A stretch of DNA of 32,271 nt from the NCBI GenBank assembly GCA_022824265.1, contig JAJEAG010000002.1, forward strand, positions 1 through 32,271. Direction: 5' to 3'. The position numbers and the translations under genes are program-made. Below, one piece after another: positions 32,128 through 32,271 of the stretch. The notes under the pieces were generated by a model. That model made no database searches. It saw only the letters and a program-made list of their open reading frames with translations, and was not told the origin of the DNA. Numbering within the stretch: position 1 is the stretch's first letter; every line of letters begins with the position of its first letter. The DNA is from Candidatus Poribacteria bacterium. GTDB lineage: Bacteria; Poribacteria; WGA-4E; WGA-3G.

Positions 32128-32190
32128 CTAATGACCGCTCCCCGCCCTAAAGGACGGGGTTTCTTTGAACCTCATCCGAACAATTAGGGG
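32128..32190 (-). mobile_element. Right end of an IS200/IS605 (TnpB-type) element, minus strand
   Basis: On the minus strand the sequence reads through a CCCCG-TCCTTTAGGG-CGGGG hairpin (32140-32159) to AGCGGTCA at the tip, a very typical right end of IS1341/TnpB-type elements. On the plus strand the same hairpin followed by TTTCTTT can serve as a terminator for the PspA-like operon. The element runs out of the window to the right. Confidence 0.65.
32140..32166 (+). terminator. Hairpin plus T-rich tail, terminator for the PspA-like operon
   Basis: CCCCG (32140-32144) pairs with CGGGG (32155-32159), with further pairing inside across one mismatch, followed by TTTCTTT. It starts 13 nt after the stop of the last PspA-like gene. 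The structure belongs to the transposon end but is well placed to end transcription. Confidence 0.55.
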
Positions 32191-32271
32191 TTAGACGCAC
32201 ATCCACGTGATGTTTTTGTCTATGGAACCATCTTCAGACTTCTTTAGGTATGAACCGTCATCACGGGGTCC
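32191..32271 (-). CDS. Possible C-terminal end of a TnpB-type protein, cut by the window edge
   Basis: Reading inward from the right edge on the minus strand, 26 codons are open (GPRDDGSYLKKSEDGSIDKN and on to WMCV) and end at TAA (32193-32191), about 32 nt before the right-end hairpin. That is where the end of tnpB is expected. The piece is too short to recognise the family by itself, so the call rests on its place in the element. Confidence 0.3.
   Translation of the reverse strand, partial: GPRDDGSYLKKSEDGSIDKNITWMCV

Overview
The window looks like a piece of a 'Candidatus Poribacteria'-type genome. The main clue is the secretion tail NYPNPFNPETWIPY...WDG...SGxYxY, which closes two long secreted proteins after dockerin-like calcium repeats. 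AT-rich DNA, many sulfatase and sulfotransferase genes, and repeat-rich intergenic DNA fit the same assignment. The lineage is an inference; there is no rRNA or tRNA here to prove it.

Region 1 (1-305) is the right end of an IS200/IS605 (TnpB-type) element without its gene. Region 2 (306-21441, all minus strand) is a surface or exopolysaccharide locus. Read in transcription order it has: a beta-helix lipoprotein, a GT4 glycosyltransferase, a class I methyltransferase-like protein, a secreted FG-GAP/ASPIC-UnbV protein broken by a 7-bp tandem duplication, an NAD-dependent sugar epimerase, a MurJ/Wzx-type flippase, two sulfotransferases, a Wzy/ligase-type membrane protein, a membrane-anchored clan-A-like glycoside hydrolase, two more sulfotransferases, a Tat-exported sulfatase, a Wzi-type outer-membrane protein, a DUF1972 glycosyltransferase and a small phosphoglycosyl transferase that would start the repeat unit on undecaprenyl phosphate. 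Several genes overlap by 1-8 nt, so they are probably translationally coupled. Together they suggest a sulfated, Wzx/Wzy-made glycan. Wza/Wzc-type export genes and PAPS synthesis genes are not in the window.

Region 3 (21549-25652, minus) is a two-gene RNA-repair operon, hen1-pnkp, behind a perfect consensus sigma-70 promoter. Hen1 2'-O-methylates the 3' end of cleaved RNA. Pnkp carries kinase, phosphatase and ligase/adenylyltransferase domains.

Region 4 (25653-27720) is accessory DNA: short direct repeats, a plus-strand promoter with a paired 13-bp repeat in front of a small, probably damaged gene, a 190-bp MITE-like inverted-repeat element with a 32-bp perfect palindrome near its middle, and three successive units that each have a promoter-like box, a body and a TTTA-loop hairpin typical of IS605-type right ends. 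The last unit has no convincing gene but can fold extensively, so it is a candidate structured RNA.

Region 5 (about 27724-32127, plus) is the most unusual part: a two-TM coiled-coil protein, a small membrane protein made of eight 11-residue glycine-led registers, and four tandem diverged PspA/IM30 (ESCRT-III superfamily)-like paralogues. It looks like a dedicated membrane-remodelling or membrane-stress cassette. Region 6 (32128-32271) is another IS605-type right end, on the minus strand, directly after the last PspA-like stop codon.
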